Below are positions 26,048-35,246 of a stretch of 64,000 nt of DNA, piece by piece. The notes under the pieces were generated by a model. It was not told the DNA's origin, made no database searches, and worked only from the letters and a program-made list of their open reading frames with translations. The first letter of the stretch is position 1. Each line of letters begins with the position of its first letter. This DNA is from Bin5 sp965207495 (GTDB taxonomy: Bacteria; Chloroflexota; Anaerolineae; Caldilineales; Caldilineaceae), in the NCBI GenBank assembly GCA_965207495.1, contig OZ242287.1:3100001-3164000 (forward strand), given 5' to 3'. A program made the translations under genes and the position numbers.

Positions 26048-27205
26048 TCAGTTTATCGAATACGGGTCTGCTGCGTCTCTCAATCCATCCCCCATGAAAT
26101 TGAACATGAGGACCGTTACAATAACAAACAATGCCGGAATGAGTAGCCAGGGATGAAGAGCGACATTCGCGATCATCTGCGAATCCTGCAAAAGCGTTCC
26201 CCAGCTTACTGCCGGCGGCTGGATTCCCAGCCCTATGAAGCTCAAACTCGTCTCGCCAATGATCATACCGGGAACTGACAGCGTTATCGCAACAACGATA
26301 TAGCTCGCAAAAAGCGGCAGCAGATGCTTTGTTATGATTCGCCATTCGCTCACACCGGAAACACGGGCAGCCACCGTGAAGTCTTCTTCGCGTAGCGATA
26401 GCAAACGGCCGCGGACCGTCCTCGCCAGCCCGGCCCAACCCACGATCGAGAGTACCACCGTAATGGCAAAATATGTCTGGATCGAGTCCCATTCTCGAGG
26501 CACGGCTGCTGCCAGCGCCATCCACAACGGCAGTTGCGGAATCGACACCAATAGGTCGATGAGTCGTTGAATGACTTCGTCGACAACGCCGCCGAAGTAG
26601 CCTGAAATGCCCCCAATGATCAGGCCTAAGACAAAACTCAGGAAGACGCCTACCAGCCCAATCGTCAGCGAAATACGGGTACCGTAAATCACACGCGAAA
26701 ACAAATCCCGGCCCAGGCGATCGGTCCCAAAGAGAAAAATCTGGCCTTCTTCACCCACGCCGAAAAGATGGAGATCGGTTTCGAACAAACCCCAAAACTC
26801 GTAGGAATCGCCGCGTACAAAGAGGCGCACCGGGTACTGCTCCTCCTTCACTTCCTCGAAAATCCGTTGGTAGCTCTCATCGCGGCCGCCCTTCAGCCCG
26901 TACACAAAAGGTCCAACAAAGCCGTCTTCGTCAAACAAATGGATCTTGGCCGGGGGGGCATAGACGAATCCCTTGAAGTCGTGGCTGGTCTCGTAAGGGG
27001 CAATGAACTCTGCAAACGCTGCCAACACATACAGCAGAGCCAGCATGACGATCGAAACCTGCGCCAGGCGGTGCCTTCTGAATCGGCGCCAGATCAGCTG
27101 CCGCTGCGAAGCCGTGTAGAGTTCCTGTTTCTCGCGGTCTGCAACGTCCGCAGATTCTGCCGCCTCGACCGCTGGCCCAGCTTCATGCCGGACGCTCTCG
27201 GTCAT
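26048..27205 (-). CDS. ABC transporter permease, OppC/DppC type
   Basis: A 385-residue inner-membrane permease. It has an N-terminal cytoplasmic segment (to about 50), one span, then a large extracytoplasmic insertion (about 75-180), which is longer than in E. coli DppC. The BPD_transp_1 domain follows with five spans, including the EAA-like loop RVSGVSEWRIITKHLLP near residue 300. The ATG at 27205 shares one base with the TGA of the other permease gene (TGATG), so the pair is translationally coupled. Confidence 0.9.
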   Translation of the reverse strand: MTESVRHEAGPAVEAAESADVADREKQELYTASQRQLIWRRFRRHRLAQVSIVMLALLYVLAAFAEFIAPYETSHDFKGFVYAPPAKIHLFDEDGFVGPFVYGLKGGRDESYQRIFEEVKEEQYPVRLFVRGDSYEFWGLFETDLHLFGVGEEGQIFLFGTDRLGRDLFSRVIYGTRISLTIGLVGVFLSFVLGLIIGGISGYFGGVVDEVIQRLIDLLVSIPQLPLWMALAAAVPREWDSIQTYFAITVVLSIVGWAGLARTVRGRLLSLREEDFTVAARVSGVSEWRIITKHLLPLFASYIVVAITLSVPGMIIGETSLSFIGLGIQPPAVSWGTLLQDSQMIANVALHPWLLIPALFVIVTVLMFNFMGDGLRDAADPYSIN

Positions 27206-28203
27206 CAAGCTACCCCTTCATAACGAATGCGCGGGTCCAGCCAGACCAGCAAAATGTCGGAAATCAGCGTGCCAATCACGGTCAGGACACTGAGGATAAA
27301 TACGATGCTGCCCGCCAGAAACATGTCCTGGTTCAAAAGCGCCTGTAGAAGAACGGGACCGGTTGTGGGTATATTCAACACCATCGATACCAGCACTTCG
27401 CCCGATATTATGCCGGGCAACATCCAGCCTATCGTACTGAATACCGGGTTCATGGAAGTACGAACCGGATATTTCACTAGTAGCCGCGTCTCGGTCAGCC
27501 CCTTGGAACGCGCCGTAATCACATATTGCTTGTTCAGCTCGTCCAACATCATGCCCCGCATCGTCCGCATCATTCCCGCAGTGTGGGCCATGCCAATAAT
27601 TACAATCGGGATCCAGATATGCTGGAGCATGTTTATGATTTTGGCCCAACTCCAGGGCGCGGACTCATACTCCTGAGAGAACAGGCCGATTGCGGAAATG
27701 TCGAACATGACGAACGCCATCCAGAGGAAGACGAGCGCCAGCAAGAAGCCGGGCGTCGCCACGCCGATAAACGACACAAAAGTCCAGAAGTAGTCGACCA
27801 GGGAGTACTGGTGGGTGGCGGAGTAGACGCCAATCGGCACCGCCATGATCCAGACAAAGACCGCCGTGAAGATCGACACTGCCGCCGTCAAAGGAACGCG
27901 CGCTGCCAAAATCTCGCTAACAGGTTTGACATAGGTAAACGACGTTCCGAAATTACCCTCAAACAGGATATTGGTGATCCACAGCCAGTACTGCTCCGGC
28001 AGTGACTTGTCCAGCCCATACAGTTGCCGCAGGGCTTCCACCTGCTCCTCGGAAACCTGCGTTCCGGCCGACCGCAAACGCAGAACTTCCATATTCAGGA
28101 TATCCCCTGGCGGCAACTGGATCAATACAAATGAGATTATGGAAATTATGAATAGTAACGGACCCAGCAACAGTAGCCGCCTGCCTATGTACTGTGTAAG
28201 CAT
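27205..28203 (-). CDS. ABC transporter permease, OppB/DppB type
   Basis: A 332-residue inner-membrane permease with an N-terminal span, an extracytoplasmic segment and five spans of the BPD_transp_1 domain. The N-terminus MLTQYIGRRLLLLGPLLF is typical of OppB/DppB. The EAA loop region ARSKGLTETRLLVKYPVR is near residue 235. Following the solute-binding gene and preceding OppC, OppD and OppF genes, it completes a standard importer. A 128-bp gap with a stable hairpin separates it from the binding-protein gene. Confidence 0.92.
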   Translation of the reverse strand: MLTQYIGRRLLLLGPLLFIISIISFVLIQLPPGDILNMEVLRLRSAGTQVSEEQVEALRQLYGLDKSLPEQYWLWITNILFEGNFGTSFTYVKPVSEILAARVPLTAAVSIFTAVFVWIMAVPIGVYSATHQYSLVDYFWTFVSFIGVATPGFLLALVFLWMAFVMFDISAIGLFSQEYESAPWSWAKIINMLQHIWIPIVIIGMAHTAGMMRTMRGMMLDELNKQYVITARSKGLTETRLLVKYPVRTSMNPVFSTIGWMLPGIISGEVLVSMVLNIPTTGPVLLQALLNQDMFLAGSIVFILSVLTVIGTLISDILLVWLDPRIRYEGVA

Positions 28204-28277
28204 GGACGCCGTTTCCTGTCAGAACGCAGAGGGGAGTTGTCTTGATATTTGCTGCCGCATCGACACTGCACGTGGAT

Positions 28278-28321
28278 CGAAGAAGAACGAGGAGCGAGTG
28301 GTGCTCGCCCCCCGTCCTTCG
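28278..28321 (-). terminator. Intercistronic stem-loop after the solute-binding protein gene
   Basis: A long imperfect hairpin lies 10 bp past the binding-protein stop and 74 bp before the permease start. On the minus strand, CGAAGGACGGGGGGCGAG pairs with CTCGCTCCTCGTTC-TTCG around a five-base loop, with a few G-T pairs and small bulges. No T run follows, so it is unlikely to be a full terminator. Such structures commonly protect upstream binding-protein mRNA from 3' decay and cause it to be made in excess over the permease. Confidence 0.5.
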
Positions 28322-28331
28322 AACTCTTAAA

Positions 28332-30374
28332 TCAGCGTCGGGTCTCATCCACCCAGTAGTAGAACTCAGCCTCATTGGCCGACTGGATATGGAAGCCCCT
28401 CTTGGCCACGTTGCCAAGTCCTTCATTCACAATCAGAGGATTCTTGAGCGGGTCAGCACCTGAAATCCAGTAGTAGTTATCGCGGAAAATCGCTATCATC
28501 TCCGCCCAGATCACTTCGTGCTCAGCCGCCTTCGAGGTCGCGAAGAGCTCCGCCTGCAATCTGCGCAGGTCCTTGTAGGCTTGCGGCGGCTCAACACCCA
28601 CGATCAAGGGATCGGTCTCATCAGCATTGTCCGACGCCGCCTTGCCTCCGCCCAGATTCCACTCATACCACGCCATCCACAAGGGGGCGTAATGGCGCTG
28701 CCAGGCCTGGCCGATATAGTCGTTGGCCTCATGCCATGGCCAGCGCGGATAGTGTGCCCACCAGACCATTGCCTGCGTCTCATTGGCGCCGGCTTGGGTC
28801 AGGAAGAGGTTCTGCTCCAGCTGTTTGACGGTCGTGCAGATGCCAATGTCATTCCAGTTCTCCGCCACGATTTCGGCCGTCGGCAGAGATTCGCCCGTGA
28901 ACGGAGTGAAATTGAACTGGATGGTGATTGGCAGACCACTTGGCGTCAGACGGCAGCCGTCCGAGTCGCGCTGATCCAAACCCAGCGAATCTAAGATCGC
29001 CTCTGCCTGCTCTACGTCCGTGGTCGGGTCCATCGTCTGTGGCGGTTCTGCCAGACCGGAGTAGACAGCGTCAATTAGGGTGGCGCGGTCGACCGCAAAG
29101 GAGAGCGCCTTGCGGAACTCTATATCGTTCACGACCTCCTGCCAGGCTTCGTCAGCGTAAGTCATATTCAGGTAGATTTCACCTGTCGACGCATGCATGT
29201 CCAGCACTACGACCTCATAACCCTTGTCTTCAGCATTCTGCACATAAAGAGCCATGTCGGCCGGGTTGACGCCGCGGCGCACCATATCGGCTTCGCCCGC
29301 AATGATCTTCAGCGTGGCGGCATTAACATCCGGCACAATCGAGATCTGCAAGCGGTCGATATACGGCAGCTGCTGGCCCCACTCGTCTACCTTCCAGTAA
29401 TAGGGATTTCGCTCCATTACTGCCTGCGTTTCCCCCATCTCCGTCAAGACGTAAGGGCCAAGTGAAGGCAGGCCCGTCTCATGCTGCCGGTTGCCACTAT
29501 TGAAGATGCCGTATAGGCGGTTCCACTCACCGGCTTCGAATCCATGCTCGTCTAGCAACGCCGCCAGCTCATCCGCATCGGCGAAGTCGCCATGGAACTT
29601 CTTCAGGTAATCGCTGTCAGTAAAGCGGTGTGGTCCGCCTCCGTATGTGAAGAGACCGGGCCAGCCGCCATAGGGCGCGTCGTACGTGATCCTGAAAGTG
29701 TACCGGTCGATCACCTCCAGCACGCCGACATTGCCGGTCGGTGTGTTGCCCGCACGCCAGGAGCTACCTATAATTGGCGTGAGAGTCTCGTTATGCAAGA
29801 TATTGTCCCAGAAGAACTGAACGTCCTCCGTGTCAAAATCAGCGCCGTTCGAAAACTTCATGCCTTTGCGCATGTGGAAGGTGAATTCCTTATCGTCGTC
29901 ACTGATTTCCAGGTCGAAGATATTGCCGGTCATCGTGGCAAAGTCATGCGCAATGTCCTCAGTCTCCACCCAGGGCTCGTTTGAGATCCAACCGGCATCA
30001 TGGCCGATCGTGCCGGCGTCGAAGTCCAGCAACCGCAACGTGCCGCCGTACTCGCCCCGCTCCATTACCGCTTGCCAGTCCGGAATACGATTGTTTCCGA
30101 CCACCGGATTGACAGGCAGACGCTCATCTACCGGAGCCAGCTCGCCCGCTGCAACACGCTCCGCCAACATCGGCGCCTCGCAGAAATTCATCCCTGCGGC
30201 CTGGGACTCCAGACAACTCTCATAGGAAGATGAGGCCATTGCCTCTTCCGATGTGTCCGCGGCTGCGGGCGCCTCCTCCATTGCTTCCTCGGCCGCCGGC
30301 TGCGGCGCACCACACGCGGCAAGCAACGCGATCGCAGCGATCGCAATGAGCAGATAATACAGTGTTTTCCTCAT
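28332..30374 (-). CDS. ABC transporter solute-binding lipoprotein, family 5 (peptide/nickel type)
   Basis: A 680-residue extracytoplasmic binding protein (SBP_bac_5). A lipoprotein signal peptide ends in LLAAC with the lipidated Cys at residue 21. A Glu/Ala-rich flexible linker follows (residues 25-50). The mature domain includes the family signature region DFDTEDVQFFWDNIL near residue 180 and further features to the end. It is larger than DppA/OppA (about 540), mainly through insertions. The start has AAGGAG just upstream. It is the first gene of the importer operon, with a good promoter about 200 bp ahead. The ligand is unknown. Confidence 0.93.
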   Translation of the reverse strand: MRKTLYYLLIAIAAIALLAACGAPQPAAEEAMEEAPAAADTSEEAMASSSYESCLESQAAGMNFCEAPMLAERVAAGELAPVDERLPVNPVVGNNRIPDWQAVMERGEYGGTLRLLDFDAGTIGHDAGWISNEPWVETEDIAHDFATMTGNIFDLEISDDDKEFTFHMRKGMKFSNGADFDTEDVQFFWDNILHNETLTPIIGSSWRAGNTPTGNVGVLEVIDRYTFRITYDAPYGGWPGLFTYGGGPHRFTDSDYLKKFHGDFADADELAALLDEHGFEAGEWNRLYGIFNSGNRQHETGLPSLGPYVLTEMGETQAVMERNPYYWKVDEWGQQLPYIDRLQISIVPDVNAATLKIIAGEADMVRRGVNPADMALYVQNAEDKGYEVVVLDMHASTGEIYLNMTYADEAWQEVVNDIEFRKALSFAVDRATLIDAVYSGLAEPPQTMDPTTDVEQAEAILDSLGLDQRDSDGCRLTPSGLPITIQFNFTPFTGESLPTAEIVAENWNDIGICTTVKQLEQNLFLTQAGANETQAMVWWAHYPRWPWHEANDYIGQAWQRHYAPLWMAWYEWNLGGGKAASDNADETDPLIVGVEPPQAYKDLRRLQAELFATSKAAEHEVIWAEMIAIFRDNYYWISGADPLKNPLIVNEGLGNVAKRGFHIQSANEAEFYYWVDETRR

Positions 30375-30542
30375 CGGGTCACTCCTTTGGACTGATCGTG
30401 TGGAAGAAAAACTCTTGCAGACCTCACTCCAGAAAGGATTCGGATCGGCCTCCTTTGTTTTCGTTGGGCAGATTTCTGACTGAAGTGAGTCAGAGGGCTC
30501 TCACCAGTTCGCCAGTCACTACCCCGGAAAGCTGAGAGTTGA

Positions 30543-30561
30543 GCGCGTGAATATTACGCGC
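30543..30561 (-). promoter_or_regulatory. Near-palindromic operator candidate in the importer leader
   Basis: GCGCGT and ACGCGC flank GAATATT, giving a 19-bp near-palindrome. It lies just downstream of the predicted start of the importer transcript (about +15 to +33), a common place for repressor binding. No regulator gene is adjacent. A hairpin in the leader RNA is an alternative reading. Confidence 0.35.
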
Positions 30562-30581
30562 ATCATGTGTACAATGCAAAC

Positions 30582-30610
30582 ATGTTAAATCTTTCCCATC
30601 TCGCTGTCAA
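30582..30610 (-). promoter_or_regulatory. Sigma-70-type promoter of the importer operon
   Basis: On the minus strand a perfect -35 TTGACA (30610-30605) and a -10 TAACAT (30587-30582) are separated by exactly 17 bp. The transcript would begin near 30575 and carry a leader of about 200 nt before the binding-protein start. This is the best promoter match seen in the window. Confidence 0.6.
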
Positions 30611-30677
30611 ACTGCCAAAAAAATGGCCTAATTTTTGTCAACTTCCGGACCGGCATCCGGTAGTGTCCAGCGTTTCG

Positions 30678-30686
30678 TGGTATAGT
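30678..30686 (+). promoter_or_regulatory. Extended -10 promoter candidate for the small membrane protein gene
   Basis: TGGTATAGT matches TGn-TATAAT with one mismatch in the hexamer. It would start a transcript near 30693, about 37 nt before the GTG at 30730. It is divergent from the importer promoter within a 355-bp intergenic region that otherwise shows nothing coding. Confidence 0.35.
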
Positions 30687-30729
30687 CTTTGAGAAAAGAC
30701 GAAACCCATATCCATCCAAGGAAGCTGAA

Positions 30730-31203
30730 GTGCCTTTACTGCTCGCTGTCATATTGTTCGCCTGTGTAATCGGCATCGTTCTCGCGCTCATATCCCTCTC
30801 CCTCCAGAGAATCAGTGGCCGCGTTATTGAGCAGTACAAGGAGAGACTCGACGACGCCAATTCGATTATGGATCAGAGGCTTCCACCGGACTCTTGGGTC
30901 GAGCAGTTTCGCCGGCAAATTGAGGGAGCAGCAGATGATTCCTCACCCGGCTCTTCGTCGAAAGGTATCCCTTCAATGACTTTGGGACGCGACAAGTCGG
31001 CTGAACAAATCGGAGAGCAGGCCAGGCGGCACTGCTTAAAGAGGCTAAAAACGCTGACTTCGTTTATGGAGAAGGGAAAGTTCTATGACGAAGACCGGAC
31101 ACGCGACACAGTGGTGAAATCGCTGAGAAATGTGTATGACATGTGGGCTACCTGCCACTGGTCAGAACTGATCAAGGGCGACGAGGCCGAACAAAGTGAC
31201 TAG
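30730..31203 (+). CDS. Membrane-anchored protein of unknown function
   Basis: A 157-residue protein with one N-terminal membrane helix (about residues 2-24, LLLAVILFACVIGIVLALIS), followed by a polar helical region with coiled-coil-like character (25-65). A Ser/Gly-rich linker follows, then a C-terminal helical part with Cys and Trp residues. No family is recognised. The GTG start is supported by AGGAAG nine bases ahead. It is the only plus-strand gene between 13.8 and 57.8 kb and sits tail to tail with the DUF5695 gene. Confidence 0.6.
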   Translation: MPLLLAVILFACVIGIVLALISLSLQRISGRVIEQYKERLDDANSIMDQRLPPDSWVEQFRRQIEGAADDSSPGSSSKGIPSMTLGRDKSAEQIGEQARRHCLKRLKTLTSFMEKGKFYDEDRTRDTVVKSLRNVYDMWATCHWSELIKGDEAEQSD

Positions 31204-31253
31204 CGAGCACCCGGAAATCGCAGGTCTGCTCCTCATGGACCGCCTCTAAGGCC

Positions 31254-34058
31254 TCACCCACGCTCAATTTCCACTGCCACGAATTCCTGGCGCCCCACTG
31301 CAAGGTATACGTAACACCACTCCATCGCATTCACTTCGAAGCTGCCGGCCGGTTCCCCTTCCACCCCCACCGCGTATCGGCCAGGCTCCAATCCATACAG
31401 CTTCAGAGTCGTCTGGTGCCGGTCACCGCTACGGTTCTCCAGAGCAAACCTGATCGCTGGGCTCTGCTCTGCAGCTCTAACCGGACTCGAAAAGCAGTTA
31501 CCCAAGACGATTGGCTGACTGGCGGCAAAGCCGTCCCGATCCAGCAGCATGTGCAATCGCTGCTCTCGGCTGACAACATGCAATCGCTGACGCAGCCCGT
31601 CCTGCACAAACACTTCAAACGCATCGTCGGCTTCTCTGAGACGCCCGCCATAGGCAAACCAGCCGAATATTGGATCTTCAGCAACGATTGTAGCCGCAGT
31701 GCGCAGCCCCGCCCCGTACCCCAGCTCAATCTCGCCGTCGTAGGGCCAGCTGCCTCTACCATTGTCCTGCCTGATCCACATGCCGCTGTACTTCTCAGGC
31801 GTAATTGCCCAGCCCGACGCGCCGTCGTTCTCCTTGCCTGGAAACCAGTACCCGTAGTCAGAGTCGGCCGTTCCGGTATTCATCAGACACCAGGAGCTGA
31901 GGTAAGAGGCATATCCTAACCGCAGGTATGGGAAAGGGTCCTCTGCGAAATACAGTGCATAATCCACTATCGCCCAGCCGCCCAGCTGCGACATATAGCT
32001 CAGACCGTAACGCGACGAGTCGCCGCCGCGATTGTCTCCTCCCAAAAGCGTGTATGAAGGCTCCAGCCAGCCGCGCAGCGCAATGTTGGCCTCAAGCTGC
32101 TTGACCAGAAACGCTTCAAAGTCGGCTCTGTTGACGTCGGGATGCTCGTACCACTGCTCCCTGTACTTGTCATACCAAAGCCGCCTGTCCGGCTCGACCT
32201 GCCTCGTCAGACCGTACTTGGCGACCGCATGGGTGGTCTCAAAAGCCGTCGTATCAAAGGGATATTCAGAATCAAAAGGATAGGGATCGTCGTACACGAA
32301 ATACTTGACCTTCTTCTCCCACTCGCCTCGCAGCCAGTCAGATCGCTCCTGCCATCCCTCATCAGCCAGGGCATCGATCAAATCGATAATGAGCATCTCA
32401 TTGTACAGGCCAAGTCGATAAGCCCAGTACCCCTGAGCTCCGTGGGGCAGATTGTCCAGCCCCGCAAGGCGAAAGTGAGCTTCAGCAGTCCCAAAAGCTC
32501 TCTCTAGATAGCCAGTACTGTCCAAGTAGCCGGTCGACCCGGGATATAGCTTGGCGATCTGGTACAGGTGGAAATAGAGCATGATCATATGGGGATAATC
32601 ATAGCTGCGCCAGAAATGCTCTAGGCCTTCTCCCCTGGTACCGAACCCGTGCTCGCTATGCCTGTTCTCATACCAGTTGGGCACCCCATAGATGAAATAC
32701 GGGTAAGGCTCCTCCTCATCCGTACGCTGCAGTCCCCCCCACACAAACTTCTCGATGTAATACTCGACCGCCTCAATCTCACCTTGTTCGGGAAAATGCA
32801 CATTCTTCGCGGCGATGAAAGGCGCCTTCGGCAAAGCCGTGTCGTCGCAAGTCAGCGTATAACCATACCAGCCATCGAATCCGCCGGTGTTTTCCGGACC
32901 GCGCAAGACCGCCTCCCGCATGTCCCAAACCGAAAACAGTCCCTCGTACCACCTTCCCGTATCCCGGTGTTGCTGTTTGTCCACCAGGAACGCGGTCCGT
33001 TTCTTGATCAAAGTCTCCAGCGGCTCCGTAACAAAAAACTCGAGATTCATGTATAAGTCATCACCGTACTTTACCGTCAGAACGTTCTCTCCCAGACGAG
33101 TGAAGCGGACTTGATAGCTGCGGGTATCCAACGGCAGTTCATCAACCAGCTCTAGGCTGGTCTGGTCGGGGAAATCCGCCGATATCTCGTAGTCTCTGTG
33201 CTTAGTTCGCATCGAGAAAGTTGCGCTCAAATCGTTCGGTACCGTCATCCCTGGCACCACATGGACATCGAACAGCCCCTCCCGGTAGAGCGCGTCCCGC
33301 ACACCCTCGTAATCGTCAGCCCATTGCAGGCAGAACCCGTACGCGACGCGATCGCCTTCAGTACCTTGAGGCGAAAGCGTGACACTGGTATGAGGCTGGC
33401 GCCAGGTTCCGCGCGTCTCCATGCCTCCAGTCAGGGCGGAGTGGACATAGACTCGAAAAGGCACACTGGTTGTAGAGGGGTGAGGGTCTATTTCCTCGTA
33501 GTACTCCAGCTTCGTTCCCGCTAGAGGCGTCATGACCAGGTAGGGGCCAACACCGTTGGGCCGCTGCCAGAAGAGGAAGGAGCCGTGGCCTGATATGAAG
33601 CTATGGCGGGCGACTACCTGGGTGTAGTTAGCCAGGTTGTCGCGCACAAACTGCTTGTTGAAAGGCAGTGGCAGGCCGATGTCGCCGATCTCCACGGTCT
33701 CGTCTGTCTCGTTGTGGAACGCCAAGCCCCAGATGACGCGGCCCTCTTCCAGGCTAAAGCGCTCCACAAGTCCCAGCCCGCGCAATCCCTGCAGCAACTG
33801 CGCATCGCCGCTGTAGACGAAAGTTCGCGACCCGCTCCCATTCTCTTCAATTGTGCGAATGTCGCCAGAGGAGAAATTAGTCGCAGACCTCCATTCCCCG
33901 CCGCCAACGCGAAGTCCAACCAGAACTTCACCTAGCGTTTCGCCCGGCGTTATGTATTCGGTATCGAAGACATCGTCCTTGAGCTTTAGACTCTTGATAC
34001 CGCCGCGGTTCCATTCCAACAGAAACTGTCTCGGGGACTGCTCTGAATTTGCTGTCAT
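31254..34058 (-). CDS. DUF5695-type protein, probable carbohydrate-active enzyme
   Basis: About 934 residues with no signal peptide. The sequence resembles the DUF5695 family. An N-terminal beta-rich part (1-350) includes LEWNRGGIKSLKLKDD and GWYGYTLTCDDTALPKAPF. A large middle and C-terminal part is rich in aromatic residues and Gly (for example WEKKVKYFVYDDPYPFDSEYPFD), in the style of (alpha/alpha)6-toroid glycosidases and polysaccharide lyases. A C-terminal beta domain ends the protein. No catalytic residues can be named with confidence. It heads the cluster with SDR, enolase-superfamily and GH4 genes, which suggests it acts on a glycan or oligosaccharide. The start may instead be the ATG at 34076; the chosen one has GAGAAG ahead. 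Confidence 0.65.
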   Translation of the reverse strand: MTANSEQSPRQFLLEWNRGGIKSLKLKDDVFDTEYITPGETLGEVLVGLRVGGGEWRSATNFSSGDIRTIEENGSGSRTFVYSGDAQLLQGLRGLGLVERFSLEEGRVIWGLAFHNETDETVEIGDIGLPLPFNKQFVRDNLANYTQVVARHSFISGHGSFLFWQRPNGVGPYLVMTPLAGTKLEYYEEIDPHPSTTSVPFRVYVHSALTGGMETRGTWRQPHTSVTLSPQGTEGDRVAYGFCLQWADDYEGVRDALYREGLFDVHVVPGMTVPNDLSATFSMRTKHRDYEISADFPDQTSLELVDELPLDTRSYQVRFTRLGENVLTVKYGDDLYMNLEFFVTEPLETLIKKRTAFLVDKQQHRDTGRWYEGLFSVWDMREAVLRGPENTGGFDGWYGYTLTCDDTALPKAPFIAAKNVHFPEQGEIEAVEYYIEKFVWGGLQRTDEEEPYPYFIYGVPNWYENRHSEHGFGTRGEGLEHFWRSYDYPHMIMLYFHLYQIAKLYPGSTGYLDSTGYLERAFGTAEAHFRLAGLDNLPHGAQGYWAYRLGLYNEMLIIDLIDALADEGWQERSDWLRGEWEKKVKYFVYDDPYPFDSEYPFDTTAFETTHAVAKYGLTRQVEPDRRLWYDKYREQWYEHPDVNRADFEAFLVKQLEANIALRGWLEPSYTLLGGDNRGGDSSRYGLSYMSQLGGWAIVDYALYFAEDPFPYLRLGYASYLSSWCLMNTGTADSDYGYWFPGKENDGASGWAITPEKYSGMWIRQDNGRGSWPYDGEIELGYGAGLRTAATIVAEDPIFGWFAYGGRLREADDAFEVFVQDGLRQRLHVVSREQRLHMLLDRDGFAASQPIVLGNCFSSPVRAAEQSPAIRFALENRSGDRHQTTLKLYGLEPGRYAVGVEGEPAGSFEVNAMEWCYVYLAVGRQEFVAVEIERG

Positions 34059-34385
34059 TTCTTTTCTTCTCAACATTCTGCGTCACGGTGTGTACATGCG
34101 GAGGGCGTCGGCGCACTGCCAGACCCCTATGGAGCAAAGGCAATTCCAACCCGATGTTTTCGCATTTCCCTCGATACTAGGTGAAGGCTGGACCCGAAGA
34201 GTGTTGTGCCAACCGAATCCTAATGTGAACGTCTAGAGAGTGCTTTATGACCCTGGAGATCCTCCTAGGACTTTTCTGGCCGGCAATCGTTCTTAGGAAA
34301 GTTGTGGAAGTTAGGTCGCGCTCTGTCGCCCGTACCTAGAACACTAAACCATGCAACTGACGCCAGACGCCAAACGCGGCGCGCA
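34059..34385. other. Intergenic region, nothing recognised
   Basis: About 330 bp between the DUF5695 gene and the SDR gene, both on the minus strand. Frames are short and the translations look random. No clear promoter or terminator was found. The two genes may therefore have separate transcripts. Confidence 0.4.
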
Positions 34386-35216
34386 TCACCACATTACCCA
34401 GCCGCCTGAGTTAATGTCCTGTCCTGTCATGCTGGCGGCGTCCTCCGACGCCAGAAAGACCGCAATCGCCGCCGCCTCCCTAGAACCGGCGCCCTTCTCG
34501 ATAAAGCCTTCGTCCCCGCACCAACGTCCGGCCAGGACGGCGTTCGGCCTTGGCTCCTGGTACCGGTTCCTCACCGCCTCTTCGTCGAAAGGATCCCCTC
34601 TGTACTCTGCCCGAGCCCGTTCCAGCTCGACACCGCGCTCCTCGTGTGAGCCGGGGCAGATGGCATTTACCGTGATGTTGTACCGGCCTACATCTGCTGC
34701 CAGCGTTCGTGTAAATCCGAGTATGCCCATTTTCGAGGTCGTGTAGGGTGTTCGATGTGAGAGTGGTTGTTTGCCCGACCCTGAGCTGAAATTGATGATG
34801 CGACCATAGCGCTTGCTGATCATCTCGGGCAATACATACTTGCAGCCGAGGAAAGCAGAATCGAGATTGACGGCCAGTGTATGCCGCCACTCCTCCAGGC
34901 TCATCTGCCAGACATCTTTAGTCGGACCGGCTATGCCCACAACATTCGCCAGAATGTGGATCGTACCAAAATGGTCGATCGTGCGCTCTACCAGGTTCCG
35001 GACCTGCTCTTCCTCCGAAACATCGGTCTGGGAACAGAGCGCCTCCCCTCCTGCCTCCCGAATCCGGGCGCCAACTTTTGCGTCGAGCTCATCTGCGGGA
35101 AGTATGTCACACGCTGCAACCGCCGCCCCTTCCTCAGCAAACCGGATGGCCAGGGCCTCTCCGTGCCCACGCCCCGCGCCGGTGACCAGAGCCACTTGTC
35201 CTTTCAACCTGCCCAT
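34386..35216 (-). CDS. Short-chain dehydrogenase/reductase (SDR)
   Basis: A 276-residue classical SDR. The NAD(P)-binding glycine motif is VTGAGRGHGEA near residue 11, the N-N-A-G-like region is ILANVVGIAG, and the catalytic Tyr-Lys is in YTTSKMG near residue 160, with Ser in NFSSGSG upstream. The Asp in AACDIL after the second strand suggests NAD+ rather than NADP+. An insertion of about 20 residues around 195-225 (GDPFDEEAVRNRYQ) is seen in carveol/sugar dehydrogenase-like members. It lies 30 bp after the enolase-superfamily gene, so they are probably co-transcribed. The substrate is probably a sugar, lactone or alcohol. Confidence 0.88.
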   Translation of the reverse strand: MGRLKGQVALVTGAGRGHGEALAIRFAEEGAAVAACDILPADELDAKVGARIREAGGEALCSQTDVSEEEQVRNLVERTIDHFGTIHILANVVGIAGPTKDVWQMSLEEWRHTLAVNLDSAFLGCKYVLPEMISKRYGRIINFSSGSGKQPLSHRTPYTTSKMGILGFTRTLAADVGRYNITVNAICPGSHEERGVELERARAEYRGDPFDEEAVRNRYQEPRPNAVLAGRWCGDEGFIEKGAGSREAAAIAVFLASEDAASMTGQDINSGGWVMW

Positions 35217-35246
35217 GGGTAAAGTTCCCTCCGCTCTGTTACTTAT

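Noticed and set aside
28332..30374. Peptide-specific binding protein (oppA/dppA)
   Set aside because: Family 5 binding proteins carry many solutes and no peptidase is linked, so no symbol was given.
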